Positions 52,734 to 63,648 of a DNA stretch of 64,000 nt are shown here, piece by piece. The position numbers were made by a program, and so were the translations under genes. The notes under the pieces were generated by a model, which ran no database searches, was not told the origin of the DNA, and saw nothing but the letters and a program-made list of their open reading frames with translations. Source of the DNA: Macrothele yani (lineage: Eukaryota; Arthropoda; Arachnida; Araneae; Macrothelidae); contig CM077010.1 in NCBI GenBank assembly GCA_039090855.1, forward strand, positions 45,960,905-46,024,904, read 5' to 3'. Each line of letters starts with the position of its first letter. Within the stretch, counting starts at the first letter, position 1.

Positions 52734-52904
52734 ATTTTAATTTCTCTGTAGTTATTCATCGTTTGTGCTGTATCACTTCAATTTTTCTTGTTTTTAAAAA
52801 GAGACGAAATAAGGAAAAGTATGCTTATAATGAAACTTGTATTTCCCGGAGGGGGTGGAGGACTTGCTTGCCTGGAAGGGGACTGAGCGTTCTCTAGCTC
52901 CTGT

Positions 52905-54150
52905 TCGGTCCCGGACGATTCGTCCAAAGCGACGATTGTTCCAATGCCCGATTCGTCCAATGGTACGATTGGTCCAAAGCCGATTCGTCCAATGGTATTA
53001 TCTTACCAACGGTAAACTTTATTTTCCAGAAAGGAATAATAATTTAAATTATTCTCCTCTTTATATCCTTTAGAAAGATAATTTCCGTATATTTGGTAAC
53101 TGTAAACATTTTACATAAACCTGGTAAAAGGCACTCCATGTAGCATTTCTCAGCTGTTTGCAAAGCACCTAGGCCACGGGCATTTTTTAAAGATTTTTAA
53201 TTTACAACCTAGATATTTAGTATTTGTAAATATGTTATAAAACCTAATAAAAGGCACTCGTCCTATCATTTCTCAGGTCTTTACGAAGCACCTAGGCCCC
53301 GGGCCTTTTTAGATTTTGAGTTACAACCTAGATATTTGGTATTTGTAAACATTCTATAAAACCTTATAAAAGGCACTCATCGTATCATTCCTCAGGTCTT
53401 TACAAGGCACCTAGACGGCGGGCCTTTTTAAAAGATTTTAAGTCACAACCTAGATATTTGGTATTTGTAAACATTTTATAAAACTTTATAAAAGGCATTC
53501 ATCGTATCATTTCTGAGGTCTTTGCAAGGCACCTAGGCAGCAGGCCTATGAATTAATATTTCGTGCTTAAGTGAAAGCGCAATATTATTAACTTGATTTA
53601 ATATGTAAACGTTATGAATATGAAATCGCTGGAATAAAAACTGTTGAAAAGGCCTCTGTCCAAACCCCGACCAGTTGTTTCCATTGGGCAGTTGGCGGAA
53701 ATCCCCACTGCATTCTACAAACAGGAGCGGAACACTAGTATTTTATATTATTTCACGCAAAAGAGAAACATTGAAGTTGATAGAGCGGCTCGTACATCAG
53801 TAACTTCATACGGCAGCAAGGACAGTATAACAAGAAAACGCGATTCCCCCCAATCTAACCACAATATTACGCATGAAATGTAACATTATTTTACATTCTT
53901 TGGACTACCGGTACTTTCGTATAACATCGGAGATAGAATCAGAACAGATGAGACTTTTATAGCACGAGTAGCACTTCGGACAAATAGGACGGAATTGGAC
54001 CAATCGTCCATTGGACGAATCGGCATTGGACCAATCGTCCCATTGGACAAATCGGCATTGGACCAATCGTACCATTGGACCAATTGTCCATTGGACGAAT
54101 CGGCATTGGATCAGTCGTCGTTGGACGAATCATACCAGACCCCTCCCTGT
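52905..54150. mobile_element. Foldback element with repeat-built arms
   Basis: The left arm (about 52912-53000) is an array of CGATTCGTCCAATGG and ACGATTGGTCCAA motifs. The right arm (about 53990-54145) is the same array in inverted orientation and longer. The roughly 1 kb between contains 120-bp tandem repeats. Arms made of short direct repeats in opposite orientation are the hallmark of Foldback-type elements. No transposase is present, and target duplication was not identified. Confidence 0.7.
53088..53550. repeat. ~120-bp tandem repeat, 4 units
   Basis: Each unit contains TTTGGTA(TT)TGTAAACATT, AAAAGGCACTC, ATCATTTCTCAGGTCTTT and GCACCTAGGC, with a spacing of about 115-125 bases. The array sits inside the foldback element. 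Confidence 0.9.
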
Positions 54151-54239
54151 TAGTGACGGTCCGTGTGTAGTTAAGTTCTGTCATCCTAACCGGGATGTGT
54201 GTACCGTTGCATTGAAGTAATATTAGTGCAAACGCACTT

Positions 54240-54790
54240 TTAAGGAGTGTGAACTTCTAGGAGACGTCATCGGGAATCCTTCCATCTCACGGATACCTTT
54301 ACAAAAAGCTTCAGAATAGGGATACCTAAAATTGGTTGGCCCCCAGAGTCCCATTGTGGCCGAAAAGCATAGGACGCAAAACCTGTCGGCCGACTGAGGT
54401 AACCGGGGTCGACGAAGGAAAGGTGAGCTGCCGTCGTGAGAATGGTGCACGTAGACGAACGTACGACCGTCGCATTTGATGAAAGGCCACAGCATGAGCG
54501 CATTTTATAGCGGACGGCCTTAAACGACGTGTACAGACAGCTATGGGCATCTCCAATTGGCTGAGGCAGGTTTCCAGTCTCACCATCCATTCCGATTACT
54601 GCCACTGACCGCAGCACATTGTCTCGCAAGTCTGCAATCCTCTCGTACCACGCATGCGTGGCGGGACGAAGGGAACTATATGTCGTATTCTGCGACGAGT
54701 CTCGCTTCTATTAAATTCACAGCGCCAATTGAGAGTCTGGAGACGACGTGGTCGACGAGCTGAGCCTAGTGCCATCCGTGAGTGTCATAT
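54240..54790 (+). pseudogene. Tc1-like transposase fragment
   Basis: Near 54686-54710 the sequence reads V-V-F-C-D-E-S-R-F, the first catalytic Asp box, followed in another frame by L-R-V-W-R-R-R-G-R-R-A-E-P-S-A, the usual sequence after it. Upstream parts are heavily decayed. The second and third catalytic boxes are missing. Confidence 0.7.
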
Positions 54791-54959
54791 GACTCTTCAG
54801 CCTGGTGATGATTTAGGGCGCTATCACTGCTCGTACGCATAGTGAGAAGAAAAAGAGCACAACGATACACTTTAAAAAATAAGTAGTGTGAATTCCTGGA
54901 AATAACGTGCAGCAAAGTTCTCGGTAAGTGTCCGTCTTAACAAAATTTCAGTTTCTTTT

Positions 54960-56865
54960 TGTGCCCTTTTTAGCACGTCTTTTGTAAAAAAAGATAGTTC
55001 TTATTTTACCGGTTTGTCCGTCCGTCTGTACCCACGATATCTCTGCAACTATTAGTCCGATTTGAAAAATTATTTTTGCATTGGGAAGCTTGAAATATGC
55101 GAATGATGATCCTTCATTATTTTTTTTTACGATGTACAATTTCGCCGCTAGAGGGCGTAATTGCAGATGTTGAATTTAAAAATACGTTTTATTGCACGTA
55201 TTTGCTTCTAAACATCGGATTGAAAAAATTATTTTAACATCAGATTCCATTTATGTCGAAGAGTATTTTAGATATAGTTCTTTTTTCAAATTACGCATAG
55301 ATTTTTCGCTAGGGGGCGTAAAAGTAAATTACGTTTTCCCCGATAACTCTTCTAAAACTGCGATTTGAAAAAAAATTTCTTCAGCGGATACAGCTCCTGA
55401 TGGAAAATATTTTCCATATAATTTCTAAACTTTGGTAAAGAATACTTTGGCCACCAGGAGCGTAAGTGTTAATTTTTGCTTCTGATGTATTGCCATAAAA
55501 TCTGAGCTTCTAAAATCTCGATGGAAAAAATTCCTTCGTGAACCGATGCCACTCACGTCGATAAACCTTTTCGAAAAAATGTCTTCTTAAAATATTCAAT
55601 GGTTTCTCCGCCAGGGGACGTAGATATATATATATCATTTTTGTCAATCTCTACTTCTAAGAGTTCGATTTGAAAAATTCCTTCTTTGTTGGACAGTGTT
55701 TCCAGCGTGACATGTTTTTCATATAATTTCAAAATTCTGAAGTAATTCATAGACTTTCCGCTTGGTGGCAAAGGTAAATTGCTTTTCCCCCTATATCTCT
55801 GCTTCTAAATCTCCGATTTGAAAAATTCTTTCTGCACCGGATACAGCTCCTGATGGGAAATCCTTAGCCCATATTTTCTAATTTTTGTAAAAAATGGTCT
55901 GTCCACCAGGGGTGCATGCCTTAATTTCCGCTTCTGATGTATTTGCAGCACATCAGAAGCGGAAATTAAGGCATGCACAGATTGAAAAAAAAGTTGTTTG
56001 TAGACCGATACTACTCATGTCAGCAAACCTTTTAGGAACATTTTCTTCTTAAAATAAAGCATGGCTTCTACGCCAGGGGCGTAGATATATATCTTATTTT
56101 CGTTAATATCTCTACTTCTAGGAGTCCGATTTGAAAAATTTCCTTCTTTGTTGGATAGTGTTTCCGATGCGAAATGTTTTTCATATAAATTCAAAATTTT
56201 CCAGTAAAGCATAGACTTTCCGCTACGTAAATTGTGTTTTCTGCGTTATTTCTGCTTCTAAAACTCCGATTTGAAAAATTCTTCCTGTATCGCATGCACC
56301 TGATGGAAAATATTTTTCATATAATTTCTAATGTTTGGTAAAGAATGGTTTGGCCACCAGGGGGCATAAGTGTATTTCTGCTTCTGGTGTATTTGTAGCA
56401 AAATCTGTGCTCCTGAAAACTCGACTAATTTTTTTTTTCTTTGACCGATACCGCTCATATTGAAAAACCTTTTGCGAATACTTTCTTCCTAAAATAATGC
56501 ATGGCTTTTCCACTAGGGGACGTTAAGTCACATCTTATTTTTGTCGATATCTCTGTTTGTAAAAGTCAGATTTGAAAAATGATTTCTGTGTTGGAGAGCG
56601 TTCGCGGTGCGAAATGTTTCTGATATAAATTCATATTTTTCTTAACGCACAAGTCTTCAACCAGAGGGCGTAAGCTCACGATTCCGTTTACAGCAATATC
56701 TAAAGGATTAAAAACCCGATCACAAAACTTCTTTCGTTCAGTCAGATACTATTGTTTTCCATACCGGTTCCAGTGACTTTGAATAGCTTTGATAAATTTA
56801 ATTTGCCTCAGAACGGATTCAAAAGACATGCTTATTACACCCGAAAATTCGGTGTTATCTTTCTT
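54960..56865 (+). mobile_element. Helentron/HINE-like repeat, copy C (longest)
   Basis: Starts TTTTTAGCACGTCTTTTG (54968-54985), followed by CCGTCCGTCTGTACCCACGA; ends CAAAAGACATGCTTATTACA, hairpin ACACCCGAAAATTCGGTGT (56837-56855) and ATCTTTCTTG. The interior has the same ATATCTCTGCTTCTAA / CCGATTTGAAAAATT modules as copies A and B with more units. A local perfect inverted repeat lies near 55930-55978 (CTGATGTATTTGC). It is non-coding. Confidence 0.7.
55144..56676 (+). promoter_or_regulatory. Array of CTCF-like motifs in copy C
   Basis: Sites include GCCGCTAGAGGGCGTAA (about 55144), TTCGCTAGGGGGCGTAA (about 55306), CCGCCAGGGGACGTAGA (about 55608), CGCCAGGGGCGTAGA (about 56071), GGCCACCAGGGGGCATAA (about 56352), CCACTAGGGGACGTTAA (about 56510) and CAACCAGAGGGCGTAAG (about 56659). 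Weaker forms lie near 55449, 55757 and 55904. All are on the same strand relative to the element. Confidence 0.5.
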
Positions 56866-57027
56866 GTTTCCTTTTTATTAACATGGTTTCAATTTAATGC
56901 TAATTATGATTTTTTGAAGAACCATAAGTAGTAAAATTTTGGTAGCTTAATAAAAATTGGCAAATTTGATACAACGCCACAAAGTAATGTAACAAACTGT
57001 GGCGGTACTTCAAGGGTTGACAGTATT

Positions 57028-57875
57028 TTAAATAGGTTTTAGGCGTTGAATATCATCGCTCTCAAGACACTCCTGGACAGCGACTGTTCGATGACATGTT
57101 GCGTTGTCGTCCATGAAAATGAATCTATCACCGACAGCACAACGGAACATGCGAACATGAGGTAGCAGAACATCATTAATGTACCGTTGGCCAGTCATAG
57201 TCCCAGTTAGAAGCACATAGAGGGACGTACGGCCATTTATCATGATGCCAGCCCATACCATGACACTACATGTCAGATATCGGTCCCTTTCCTGTATGTT
57301 TGCTGGACAATATGTAGTAGTCGTCGACAATCAAACGATAGACTGTATCTACTTTCATCTGAGAAGAGGACAGCAGACCAGTCGTTATCAGTCCAATTGC
57401 GATGTTGATGGAACCATTGCAAACGGGCGGTACGGTGACGTCTGGACAATGGGATGCACACAACTGGACGGCGGGCGTATAGTCCTCCTTCATGTAAACG
57501 TCTGGCGACAGTTTTTCGGAAGATCTGCTTGCCAGTAGCAGCCATAAACTGATTTGCTACCTCACTAGCTGTGCTGCGCCGATGTCTTTTTGTTGATAGC
57601 ACTATGTACCAATCTTCTGCAGGTGTCGTACTGCGAACACGACATCCCCCGTGACGTTTTCTACACTCTCCATTTGTTTGAAATGATTTCCAAAGCCTTG
57701 AAACAACATTGTGGCTGACATCGAACTCCCTGGCAACATCTGTTACTTTTCGCCCTTCTTCAATCTTGCCAATAATACGGCCACGCGTAAAGTCATCTAG
57801 GTGATGTCGGGAAGACATACTAAAAATTGCAAGTTTGTCAATTCTTTCCCTTTCAACTTTGCGTTTGAACAACAA
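57028..57875 (-). pseudogene. Tc1-like transposase, frameshifted and 3' truncated
   Basis: The minus strand starts M-S-S-R-H-H-L-D-D-F-T-R-G-R-I-I-G near 57818, with HTH V-S-H-N-V-V-S-R-L-W, R-S-T-A-S-E-V and L-F-S-D-E-S-R-Y (first Asp) near 57360-57385. A frameshift near 57330 leads to S-V-M-V-W-A-G-I-M near 57245-57270 and F-M-D-D-N-A-T-C-H (second Asp) near 57090-57120. The frame stops at 57028, before the Glu box, so the catalytic domain is incomplete. Confidence 0.9.
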
Positions 57876-58099
57876 CGGTCAATACGCGTCAAATCCTTTA
57901 TATCTCTTATCAGCGCTATGACGTCACGAACAAGTTCGGCAATACAAAATTTGCATACGCACAACACGTCTTACTGTATCCCACGCTTATGCTAATTTCC
58001 ACATTTTCCTGCCTTCCATTTTATGGTTGCTATCATTGCTATTGTCATCCGTCCTTAGCAATTGTCCGGCAGTGTATTACGGCTGTGGACCACCAGATA

Positions 58100-58640
58100 A
58101 GGATCATCATCATCTTGGTGTGTAGGTGTGGCTTAGTATGACGTCCAGCAGGCTGTGCCTTGTTTAATCATTGTGTATATTGTTTACGATTATCATAAAG
58201 AACCCACTTCTCTTCGCAGGTGACGATTCGATGCAGTAGAGGTTTCTGTTTTTCCTGGCAAGCAGCGACGTGCAGACTTGCAAACGCCGAGTCTTGGTGG
58301 CAGTTGTCAACTCATACGGCAGCCACATGTCCAGCTTTGTGACCTTATCCAGCGCAGCCAAACGCCAAACAACTGTCGTGTGATGGACACCTACCTCTGC
58401 AGCTATGTCACGACACGTTTTCGGGAGGTCCGCTTCAACCACACGTAGCATAACACCGTCAGAAACAGGAACAGTTCGGTGACCACGAGCTTCGTTTTGC
58501 AGGTCTGTATCTCCGATTCGAAACTTCACAAACCACAACCGTAATAGTTCGTTCGTTGGCTACATTCTCCGCAAAACGCTTTGTTAATGTTTCGAGCGGC
58601 AATTCCTTCAGAATGGCCCAGTTTAAATTCATACAGGAAT
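58100..58640 (-). pseudogene. Mariner transposase N-terminal fragment
   Basis: The minus strand reads W-F-V-K-F-R-I-G-D-T-D-L-Q-N-E-A-R, V-E-A-D-L-P-K-T-C-R-D-I-A, V-H-H-T-T-V and L-D-M-W-L-P-Y-E-L-T, which are the ordered landmarks of a mariner (Mos1/SETMAR-type) DNA-binding domain. It extends into a decayed segment near 58100. The catalytic domain and ends are absent. Confidence 0.85.
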
Positions 58641-58719
58641 GTGACTCAAGTCCGACGTCTGTATGTTTCCTTTGCAGGCCACATTACATCCAAACGAACC
58701 ACGCTTGAGCCTTGTTCTT

Positions 58720-59041
58720 TAGATCAGATAACATGTAGAGGATTTTAGGAAGCGAGTGTCTGACCCCAGGTCTTAAACAACCCTTAGAAATAGGAAGCTA
58801 GGAGATATGAGCTAGAGTGCCCGATAGGAAAGTGACACGGAAGCGAGGGGAAAAGGGGTAGGAAGACTGCCTTATTTATTACCGGGGGGGGGGGCACGGT
58901 ACCCGGGGTCCGACGGCTTAACGTAGCCGTCTGACGCACGGCGGATATTTAGTGGATCGAGCATTCGTACCTGCCTGGGATCGAACCTGCGGTCCTCCCT
59001 GTGGCAGTCACGAACGCTGACCACTAGGCTATCCGCGTCCC
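58720..59041 (-). mobile_element. tRNA-derived SINE, tandem copy 1
   Basis: Same family as 19157-19474: minus-strand head GCGGATAGCCTAGTGGTCAG, B box GGTTCGATCCC, body CTAAATATCCGCC and tail with CTACATGTTATCTGATC. It is preceded by GAGCCTTGTTCTT (58707-58719) and followed by the same 13-mer (59042-59054), its target duplication. A G-homopolymer lies at about 58883-58892. Confidence 0.9.
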
Positions 59042-59054
59042 GAGCCTTGTTCTT

Positions 59055-59352
59055 CCGATCAGATCATATGTAAAGGATTTTGGGAAGGGAGTGTGGGACC
59101 CTAAGTCTTAAACGACCCTTAGAAATAGGAAGCTATTAGATTTGGGTTAGACTGCTCCATAGGAAAATGACACGGAAGTGTGGTAGAAAGGTGGAGAAAG
59201 CTCCCTTATTACAGAGGGAAAGTACCCAGGTCCTGACGGCTTAGCGTGCCCATCCGACGCACGGCGGATATTTAGTGGTTCGAGGCTGGGATCGAATCTG
59301 GGGTCTTTTCCATGGCAGGGACGAACGTTGACCACTAGGCTACCCGCGTCCC
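59055..59352 (-). mobile_element. tRNA-derived SINE, tandem copy 2
   Basis: A second copy of the same SINE in the same orientation, bounded by GAGCCTTGTTCTT (59042-59054) and AGCCTTGTTCTT (59353-59364). Its B box is weaker (CGAATCTGGGGTC region, with GGATCGAATC on the plus strand) and the body is shorter. The shared duplication implies insertion of one copy at the edge of the other. Confidence 0.88.
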
Positions 59353-59364
59353 AGCCTTGTTCTT

Positions 59365-59820
59365 CACGCACGTGCTAGCTATTTATAGTAACTCTGTGAC
59401 GTGATACCGGAACTCCTGTGGGTGGTTCCATTCCGCTGTGATGAGGGGCCTGTCTCCATTGCCCGTTCGCGCCGGACGTTTCATTTGTACCAACCCAGTA
59501 GTATAAGTTGCCTTTAAGTAAATAAAGACTAGCTGATGACCATTAACCTGTACCGTCCAATTGCGGACTCCACAGGGTTAAACAAACTCTCTCGAACTTA
59601 AAAGTGACGGCGTTGCAAGTAATCCTGCCAGGATCCAACGGTCCTCCACCGGGACAGGATCGGTCCGTAGACCCGCAGCTTGCTGCTGTCCCCGTGGGCC
59701 GGCACTTCTCACCTCTCAGTCATGACCCGTGTGTACGTGCCATTTGAGCAGGGGCTAGAAAATATATCTACCCCTGTCTGGGAGAATCGATCACTAGCGC
59801 GAACTGTTTGGGGCGACTGC
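59365..59820. other. Spacer and probable LINE 3' untranslated region
   Basis: No coding region. The exact 3' boundary of the minus-strand LINE was not found. No poly(A) or short tandem tail is obvious, though TAAATAAAG near 59518 and AATAAAAT near 59830 are the only A-rich spots. Confidence 0.4.
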
Positions 59821-60049
59821 CCTTTATTCAAATAAAATAGGTACATGCACATTTATACACTGAGGAACTAATCTTTACAAGGGAAATAAATCCTTTGTTG
59901 AATAAGCCCTCTCACACTGAAATAACATTGAAATTATTTACACTCATACTTACACTGCCACAGGACTAGGGAGAGTTCTGTGGTGATGACTCTGGGCTCG
60001 AATCATCAGTTCCTCTTCTCAGTCTTCGTCCCTCTTCTATCTTCTGCGG

Positions 60050-60920
60050 TCACCCCTCAATTAGGTCGACCGTCTGCTGCTCTATGAGGTGCTTGACCAA
60101 TTCGATGATTCCCTGTCGCACTCTTGGGTACGCGAGCAGGATCGAGAGGTTCCTCGTCGGTGCCAATTCTGGCACCAAAGTTGTTCTCTTACCTGACAGA
60201 GAAGCACATTCCAGAATCATGTGTGCGACATCTGCAGTCTGGGCACCACAGCTGCGCACTCGCTCCCTAACCGCGAATCTGAGGAAGTACTCCGGCGAAA
60301 CACCATGCACGGTTAGTACCTGGTTAAGGAACCCATTGCTCTCAATGCCCGTAATCGAGATTCGGGGGAATATACGGCGTGTTCTTCTGCCCGTATCCCC
60401 TTCATCCCATCTCTGTTGCCACTCCACTAACGTGGCTTTTTTCAGTTGTGTCCGCACGCTTTGCAACATCGTTCGCATCTGAAAATCTATGCCCTCTTTT
60501 CCAGCAGCTTCCTTCGCTAGCTGGTCTGCCCGTTCATTTCCAACTGTACCGACATGGCTTCGGATCCAGTGGAAGGTAACCACCATACTTCCCGCTGACT
60601 TTAGTAGCGCTTTTATCTCTCTGACAAGGGGAGTTTTACTCCCGAACTGACCAAGTGCTTTCAGGGCCGCTTGGCTATTAGAGAATATGCTACAAGCCCC
60701 TTCGCTGTTGGTAGATAGTCCCCAAAGCAGCGCCTCCTGATCGCCAACAACTCTGCTTGAAAGACAGAGGAGTTGGGCGATAGTTTCACTCCTTCCGCGT
60801 ATGTCTCGTTGCAATCAGAGAGCACACAGAAACCCGCGCCAACACTACCACCTATCTTCGAACCGTCCGTGAACAGTTCCATCCCCTGTCCTGTGGAGAG
60901 AGTTTTGTCCCAAGGTACAC
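60050..60920 (-). pseudogene. LINE RNase H and C-terminal region
   Basis: Two frames joined near 60740: E-L-F-T-D-G-S-K (first Asp) and F-Q-A-E-L-L-A-I (Glu) near 60760-60880, then I-F-S-N-S-Q-A-A-L where the second catalytic Asp is Asn (codon 60677-60679). Next come H-W-I-R-S-H-V-G and G-N-E-R-A-D-Q-L-A-K near 60520-60580 with the last Asp. The C-terminal segment C-G-A-Q-T-A-D-V-A-H-M-I-L-E-C is the usual CCHC-like end. RNase H would remove the RNA template. Confidence 0.9.
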
Positions 60921-60948
60921 AAAGCTCGTTGGCAAGTCCAGTCCATTC

Positions 60949-62630
60949 TCAGTAGTTCCACCTCGGTCGGTACTGGTGTCCGAGGAGAGATCCATCGTCC
61001 CCGTAGTGGAGAGTCTGCATTATTGCTTCACTCGCCAGCACTTGTAGCGCTGCTGTGGAGGTCGTGAGGAAACACCTCGTGATGCCCAGTAGCGTTGCTG
61101 TGGAGGTCATGCGGTAACACCTCGTCATGCCCAGTAGCGTTGCTGTGGAGGTCGTGCGGAAACACCTCGTCATGCCCAGTAGCGCTCTGCGCTGAATTTG
61201 ATTTATACCATTTCTCATTCTAACCGTGTCTGACCACCAGGCGAAACAAGCATATGTTAGCATGCGCTCTACCCCTCGCTTATAGAGTACCTTTTTAGCT
61301 GTCCCGGTCAGCCGTATGCCATTGATCGTATTAAGGATGCTGGTACATCTATCCTTCCAGAAGCGAAGGTGAGGCAGTCCCGACAGTGTGGTGTCTGGGA
61401 TGACTCCTAGGTACCGCATCTGCCCCACCGCTTTGATAGTATGCCCATTGAAGCGACACTTCGGGCGAGTGACCAGTTCTCCTTTCTTGGCTAATAGCAA
61501 AAGTGTCGTCTTTTCGGGAGCGAAGCAGAGCTTACACTCCTTGCTCCAGTTATCGAGCTGTGAGAGAGCGGTATGAACCTTTCGCTCAATCACGTGCCTA
61601 CCAGACGCGGACACCACTAAAATGAGTTCGTCTGCGTAGGCATGCAGCTGCACCCAGTCTTCCAGTGGAAGCGCAAGTGCCGTGTCTGCCACCTCAAGGG
61701 GCCCGAGCAAGAGCCCTGCGGGCACCCTTTTCTGTACTCCCTACTGTAGGTCTTGTCGCCGACCTCAAACTCTACCCTTCTATGCAAGAGAAAATCGCTT
61801 ATTAGCAGGAATAGATTCCTGGAGATTCCAAGTCTTTTCAGACGGTCTAACACCAGTGGCCACCAGACATTGTTGAAGGCGCCCCGCACATCCAACGGCA
61901 CGAGGCAGGTGTGCTTTCCCTGTGCTCGATTTAGCTTTACCTGCTTAGTAAGGCTGACCAGCGGTTGGCCGGTACACCTCTCCGGCGTGAAACCGAATTG
62001 GCGGCTGGATAGCTTACCTAGGCCGACTAGGTAATGGGTTGCTCGGGTCACAAGGACCTTTTCCAGGACCTTACTCCATGCTTTTAACAAGCAAATTGGC
62101 CTATAGGCTGCGGGATCTGCTCGTCTCTTATTTTCCTTGCTGAAAAGGACAAGCAGCGCAGTCTTCCACATTGATGGGAAACATCCTCGTTCTAGAAATT
62201 TATTCAACAGGGCAACGAAGTGCCCTGGGTTGGCTAGAAACACCTCTCTGATGACCGAGAGGTCCAGCCCATCAATGCCTGGTGCCTTGCCTTTGTTCAG
62301 GCTGTTGATTGCGGCACCGACCTCTGCCTCCGTGAACGGCGGGTCGTCGTCCGTGTCTGGTGGATGTCTGCAGCATTCTCTGATCGATCTTTGATCGGGA
62401 GTATCACTCGATTCCTCATCGGCCGGGAAGTGACGGTTTAGGAACACTTCCACGGTGTCTTCCATTGTGTCTTGCAGAGTGGCGTTGTTGGTGCCACTCT
62501 CTGTTCGGACAGAGGCCAGAAACATTGGACCGGTGAGGAAGCACTTTGCCACTTTGTACGGTATCTCAAAGGGATTCTCGACAGGGGTGGTCTCTAACAG
62601 TCTCTCGTATTCTCTCTTCGATGCTAGCAT
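60949..62630 (-). pseudogene. LINE reverse transcriptase, frameshifted, YADE active site
   Basis: Frame 62630-61617 contains N-K-G-K-A-P-G-I-D-G-L-D, Y-R-P-I-C-L-L-K-A, Q-F-G-F-T-P-E-R, V-P-L-D-V-R-G-A-F-N-N-V and G-C-P-Q-G-S-C-S-G-P. A small deletion near 61705-61720 removes the usual segment after S-G-P-L, and the sequence continues in frame 61725-60949. That frame holds H-A-Y-A-D-E-L-I-L: the catalytic box has Glu (61627-61629) for the second Asp. A 45-bp triplication lies near the C-terminal end. Confidence 0.92.
61044..61178. repeat. 45-bp unit x 3, in frame within LINE RT C-terminus
   Basis: Units start GTAGCG at 61044, 61089 and 61134, each 45 bp, differing by a few bases. On the coding strand they give three 15-residue copies of L-L-G-M-T-R-C-F-R-T-T-S-T-A-T-like sequence. 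Frame is preserved. Confidence 0.95.
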
Positions 62631-62896
62631 TGCTTTGCGGCATGTAGCGTTGGAGAGATTTTATTCCCTTTTCAGGCGTTCCCTCCTGTCCGGGTCAAAT
62701 CTCTCTCGTTGCATTCTTCGTCTGCTGCGTCTGGCCTTCCCTCGTAGAAGGCTTAGATTTACCGACCACCAGGAAAGCAGGGGTCTTGCCCTACCCTCCC
62801 GCTTTCCTGCAACCTTCACAAGCCGTTACTATCTCGTTGGTTAGATGACCGAAATATTCGTTTAGGTCATCTACCTCGTCAAGATCTGCTGCACTT

Positions 62897-63475
62897 CTAT
62901 CTCGTAGCAGATCTGATAGTCGGCCCTGGATGTCCGACCATCTCAGGTTCCGGGCGTTGAAACTCTACTTGGGTTTTTTCCCCAGTTCTCTCTATCCCTA
63001 TTGTGAAGGATATAGCAAGGTGGTCGCTGCAACTCACATCGTCCAAAACCAGCCAGTTCTGGAGGAAGGTGTAGACTGATGTCCTCGTAAGGGTGAGGGC
63101 AATCCACGACGTCCCAGGAGAACCTTGGAACGTGGAAGTACTGTCGGGAACGTTCCGGATCGTCAGATGTGACGAAATGACGAATTCCAGAAGTTCACTA
63201 CCTCGCCCATTTTCATCCTGATCTCCCCAGAGGAGGCATTTAGCGTTGAAATCGCCTGCAATGATAGTCTCGTGCTGCGGGTGGGAATCCAACAGCCGAG
63301 AGATGGTGTTTAGCACGTCTGAGAGAACACCGGATGGTGAACAGTATGCGTTAATAAGCAAGATTTTTTCTTTTCCCCTCTCTATGCCCAATGCCACCAC
63401 ATTTGAATGTGAATTCGAGCTCCAGAGCTCCCAGGTCTGGGTCAAGAATGACTGGCTACCATTGGTTTTTCGCAC
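62897..63475 (-). pseudogene. LINE endonuclease, partial, one catalytic-motif change
   Basis: Residues 74-79 are G-D-F-N-A-K and residues 150-152 S-D-H, both conserved in apurinic-type LINE endonucleases. The S-W-I-D-x-T-L motif reads S-W-I-A-L-T-L (codon 63098-63100), losing its conserved Asp. The beginning of the domain lies upstream in a broken frame. Its role is target nicking for cDNA priming. Confidence 0.9.
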
Positions 63476-63648
63476 CGAGAGTAATACCTTCGTGAGGAGT
63501 TTGTAAAACTCGCCACCCTACCATGAGAGTGGTAAGGTTCCTGCAAAACCAGGATTTTTCGCAGCGACATCACTGGCAGTCCTGAGGATCGGTCCTGTTG
63601 CGGCTCTCGCATGGTGAGCGTTGAGTTGGAGTACTCCTATGCTTATCC

